From contig NZ_CP152019.1 in the NCBI RefSeq assembly GCF_038622445.1, positions 62,001 to 126,000 on the forward strand: a DNA stretch of 64,000 bases. Direction: 5' to 3'. Below, in pieces: positions 61,336 to 64,000 of this stretch. The number at the start of each line of letters is the position of its first letter. The stretch's first letter is position 1. Source of the stretch: Sporosarcina sp. FSL K6-1522. GTDB taxonomy: Bacteria; Bacillota; Bacilli; Bacillales_A; Planococcaceae. The position numbers and the translations under genes are program-made. The notes beneath the pieces are model-generated. The model ran no database searches. It was given only the letters and a program-made list of their open reading frames with translations, and had not been told where the DNA came from.

Positions 61336-62235
61336 TTACGTTTCCACCCTACTCCCCGCAACCGATAGCCACGTCACGCCAATGAGCATAACAATTCCAC
61401 CGGCCAACTGCCACATGCCGAGCACCTGCCCGAACCAAATGACCGAAATTACCATGGCTGTTAACGGCTCAAAACTCGATAAAATACTTGTTTCTACTGG
61501 AGATATGTATGTCATACTGCTGAGGAATAATACAAATGCAAGCGTCCCTACAATAATCACTAGAACAAGCATAAGGGCAATTTCCCACTCTAATAAATAA
61601 TGGATTTCCTTTATAATAATTAACGGATTCATAAGCATAAGCGCAAAACCGCCGATAAGCATACCCCAGCCGACTACTAACAGCACACCCCATTCCTGCA
61701 TCAACCGCACGGGGTATAGCGTATAAAATGCAAAGGTGAAACCGACCAATACACCCCAAAGAACCGCCACCGGACTCAAGGCGAAGCCGGACAATGAGCC
61801 ATTCGTGAGAAGAAAAAATAGCCCGACAATCGTCACAGCCATACCAAGTACTTGCGCCGTCGGTGGATATGCTTTTTGTTTCCATGAGACGAATATGATA
61901 ATATAAATCGGTGCTAGAAACTGAAATAACGTCGCAATAACAGCATTACTCGTTTGAATCGAAGAGACAAATGTATATTGAACACCTAACATTCCCAAAA
62001 TACCAAATATGACAATTGGACGCACCCATATCTTTTGGCGTATAGGTGCTGTGATTTTTTGACCTTTTACTTTCAGAAATACAAGCAAAAACGTCCCCGC
62101 AATCAATAGACGAATGATGAGCATAAATGGAACTGATATCGCACTATTTGCAAGCATCCACTCCATCATCGGTCCCGTTGCTCCCCATAACATCGCCCCT
62201 ACGACAATCATAGTAATCCCTTTTATTCTCTCCAT
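61336..62235 (-). CDS. EamA/DMT family transporter
   Basis: A 299-residue protein with ten predicted membrane helices in two EamA repeats. The first starts GITMIVVGAMLWGATGPMME, the second ALSPVAVLWGVLVGFTFAFY, with SPVETSILSSFEPLTAMVIS at the C-terminal side. Likely a metabolite or amino acid exporter; substrate unknown. I use the ATG at 62235 with TGGGGGAG about 5 bases upstream rather than the frame opening at 62289. Confidence 0.87.
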   Translation of the reverse strand: MERIKGITMIVVGAMLWGATGPMMEWMLANSAISVPFMLIIRLLIAGTFLLVFLKVKGQKITAPIRQKIWVRPIVIFGILGMLGVQYTFVSSIQTSNAVIATLFQFLAPIYIIIFVSWKQKAYPPTAQVLGMAVTIVGLFFLLTNGSLSGFALSPVAVLWGVLVGFTFAFYTLYPVRLMQEWGVLLVVGWGMLIGGFALMLMNPLIIIKEIHYLLEWEIALMLVLVIIVGTLAFVLFLSSMTYISPVETSILSSFEPLTAMVISVIWFGQVLGMWQLAGGIVMLIGVTWLSVAGSRVET

Positions 62236-62368
62236 TTTTCTCCCCCATTTATAGCCATTTATCCCCAAGCAGGAGGAAACAGTATCCATATGTCGTTTTC
62301 TTGATGTATACTAAGTATAACTTCCCTATAATGATAATAGCATAGTACATTTTGAAGGAGACGTTAAA

Positions 62369-64000
62369 ATGAAATCAAAACATAGGCAATTCCTACCAGA
62401 ACTGCCGGACGTCATGCAAAGTCTCGAACAATTTTATATGGTTACCCGTACAGATCGTGAAGGTTTAATCACCTACACGAATAAGATTTTCTTGGACACT
62501 AGCAAATGGACACCGAAGCGGATACTCGGAAAAACATTTTGGCAAATGTTCCCCGATACGCCTGAGGGTCAAGCACAAGCACATCTTATTTGGAATCGCA
62601 CTTCTAGCGGAAAAACATGGTTCGGCACTGTTGAAAAAATGACACGTCTTGGTCAGCCTTATTTCGTTAAGATGATCGCCATTCCATTCATCAAAGACGA
62701 TAGCGACTTCGTTTCGCTAACACTTCTCGAGTTGGACGTCACAGACGATGTTCAATTACGCGAACAACTACAACAAATTGCATTCATCGATTTTGAAACA
62801 GATCTGATGAGCCGCCACAAACTAGAACTAACTGTAGATGAAGCCATTGCGGAAGGGCGGCACTTCTCCTTCGTCTACATAACGATTGATCATTACTACA
62901 CGCTGAAGGATCTGCAATCCTCAGAATCGGAAAAAGAACTCGTTCGCTCGTTCACAAATCGTTTGAAAAGATTTTTCCAAGACAATCCCATTGCTCGGAT
63001 TGGTGTCAATGAATTTGTTGTACTTACCCCTTTCGGTGATTGGTATGTACAAGGATTCCTACAATTCTTGGAACAACAACCGATTTATATCGACAATAAC
63101 GCTTTACCTTTATCCGTTAGCGGTGGAATCGTTCGTTATCCTGAGGACCAACAGACCTATAATCATCTGATGAAAGCCGCTTTAGCCGCTGCCAAAGATG
63201 TGATGGACAATGGCGGTGGGAAAATTGCTTCGCTGTCTGCCGAGTCACATAAAGGGCTCAATCGACGAGCAATCATTGATCGCAAACTGCTATCTGCGTT
63301 GAATCAAGACACATTGCAAGTTGTCTATCAACCTCAATTCGACCTTGCGACGGGAAAAATCAATATGTATGAAGCGTTTGTCAGATGGGAAGATGACGAA
63401 CTCGGACATATTTCACCCGACGAACTCATCCCGGTAGCAGAAGAAAATGGACTCATCCATGAAATCGGTGCATTCGTCCTTGAAAACGCAGCAACTCTCG
63501 CAACTACTTTGTATACACAAGGACACGCCGTCAGTATTGCGGTGAACTCTTCCGTGCGCGAGTTTAGCAATTCACGCATGAAAGAAAAAATCACTGAAAT
63601 CCTTCATCAAACAGGATGTCCTGCAAGTTGTCTTCAGCTTGAAATCACGGAAAAATTCGCGTTCCAAGCCGAAGTTGAGCAGTCTATTATCTCGCAAATG
63701 AAAGAGTTGCAAGATCAAGGCATCCGATTTGCACTCGATGATTTTGGTACAGGCTATGCCTCGTTCCGTTATATGCAACATTTGCCCGTTTCAAAGATTA
63801 AGATTGACCGGCTCTTCACACAGTCATTATTGACGCATCCAAAGACCCAGCAACTTGTCGAAGGGATGATTCGTTTCGGTAAATCGATGGGCCTCTATGT
63901 TGTCGCTGAAGGCGTTGAAACTGAGGAACAATTTAACCTGCTTAAAACACTAGGTGTAGATGGGGTTCAAGGCTATTACATTAGCGCACCTGTTAATGCA
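62369..64000 (+). CDS. PAS - degenerate GGDEF - EAL protein, truncated by window end
   Basis: The first 544 codons of a c-di-GMP signalling protein; it continues past 64000. Residues 1-130 form a PAS domain (FYMVTRTDREGLITYTNKIF). A degenerate GGDEF domain follows (about 140-285), where the catalytic motif reads IGVNEF, so it should not make c-di-GMP. An EAL domain starts at about 305: YEAFVRW (EAL position), VNSS, EITE, DDFGTGYASFRY, KIDRLF, EGVE and QGYYI are all present, so phosphodiesterase activity is plausible. No N-terminal membrane helix. GAAGGAGA lies 7 bases upstream of the ATG. Confidence 0.9.
   Translation, partial: MKSKHRQFLPELPDVMQSLEQFYMVTRTDREGLITYTNKIFLDTSKWTPKRILGKTFWQMFPDTPEGQAQAHLIWNRTSSGKTWFGTVEKMTRLGQPYFVKMIAIPFIKDDSDFVSLTLLELDVTDDVQLREQLQQIAFIDFETDLMSRHKLELTVDEAIAEGRHFSFVYITIDHYYTLKDLQSSESEKELVRSFTNRLKRFFQDNPIARIGVNEFVVLTPFGDWYVQGFLQFLEQQPIYIDNNALPLSVSGGIVRYPEDQQTYNHLMKAALAAAKDVMDNGGGKIASLSAESHKGLNRRAIIDRKLLSALNQDTLQVVYQPQFDLATGKINMYEAFVRWEDDELGHISPDELIPVAEENGLIHEIGAFVLENAATLATTLYTQGHAVSIAVNSSVREFSNSRMKEKITEILHQTGCPASCLQLEITEKFAFQAEVEQSIISQMKELQDQGIRFALDDFGTGYASFRYMQHLPVSKIKIDRLFTQSLLTHPKTQQLVEGMIRFGKSMGLYVVAEGVETEEQFNLLKTLGVDGVQGYYISAPVNA

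Overview
The window looks like a piece of chromosome from a low-to-moderate GC, endospore-forming member of the Bacillales, most likely a Sporosarcina-like Planococcaceae. This is inferred from gene content and order. A long run of genes matches the B. subtilis ywi/ywh/ywg/ywf/ywd neighbourhood (argS-ywiB, ywhD, ywhB, ywgA, ywfO, rsfA, lipL, hemQ, ywdK, ywdI, ung, pdxK). Spore genes (cwlJ, gerQ, rsfA), bacillithiol synthesis (bshB2) and Bacillus-type ribosome binding sites agree with this. No phage, plasmid or complete insertion sequence is visible.

Layout. 1-6165: a leftward cobalamin regulon (cobalamin riboswitch with terminator, btuF, btuC, a btuD-cbiZ fusion, cbiB, cobD, and cobU cut by the window edge) for corrinoid uptake, salvage and completion of the nucleotide loop. 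6166-27250: argS, ywiB, a class A PBP and the conserved housekeeping and spore block, then yojF-bshB2 and a YjiH-type membrane protein. 27290-36300: threonine degradation genes (tdh, kbl) split by an AlkD-like gene and a repeat, then an ATPase, a YczE-type protein, ybaK, a hypothetical gene and topB.

36302-38340 holds the most interesting locus. An NprR/PlcR-like regulator (HTH plus TPR helices) is followed after 5 bases by a 72-codon gene. That gene encodes a short signal-peptide-like leader and four tandem copies of a 12-residue peptide, and it ends at a strong terminator. It looks like a quorum-sensing receptor with a multi-copy pheromone precursor. All differences between copies within the 12-residue core are synonymous, so the peptide appears to be under selection.

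38341-64000: an FMN reductase, an SpsG/PseG-like gene, an Rpn-type nuclease, an orphan ECF sigma factor, a CNNM-type transporter, an M20 dipeptidase, a nitroreductase, DegV, an amidase-domain protein, an ECF sigma/DUF4179 pair, a polar amino acid ABC transporter, tRNA-Ala, a DUF2804 protein, a YusW-like lipoprotein, a heterodimeric ABC exporter, a divergent Ytr-like operon (GntR, ATPase, permease) with a readable operator, an EamA transporter, and a PAS/degenerate GGDEF/EAL protein running off the right edge.

The intergenic DNA carries at least three families of dispersed palindromic repeats plus a 42-bp tandem array. These repeats sit at gene ends, split operons, and in places form the end of a reading frame.
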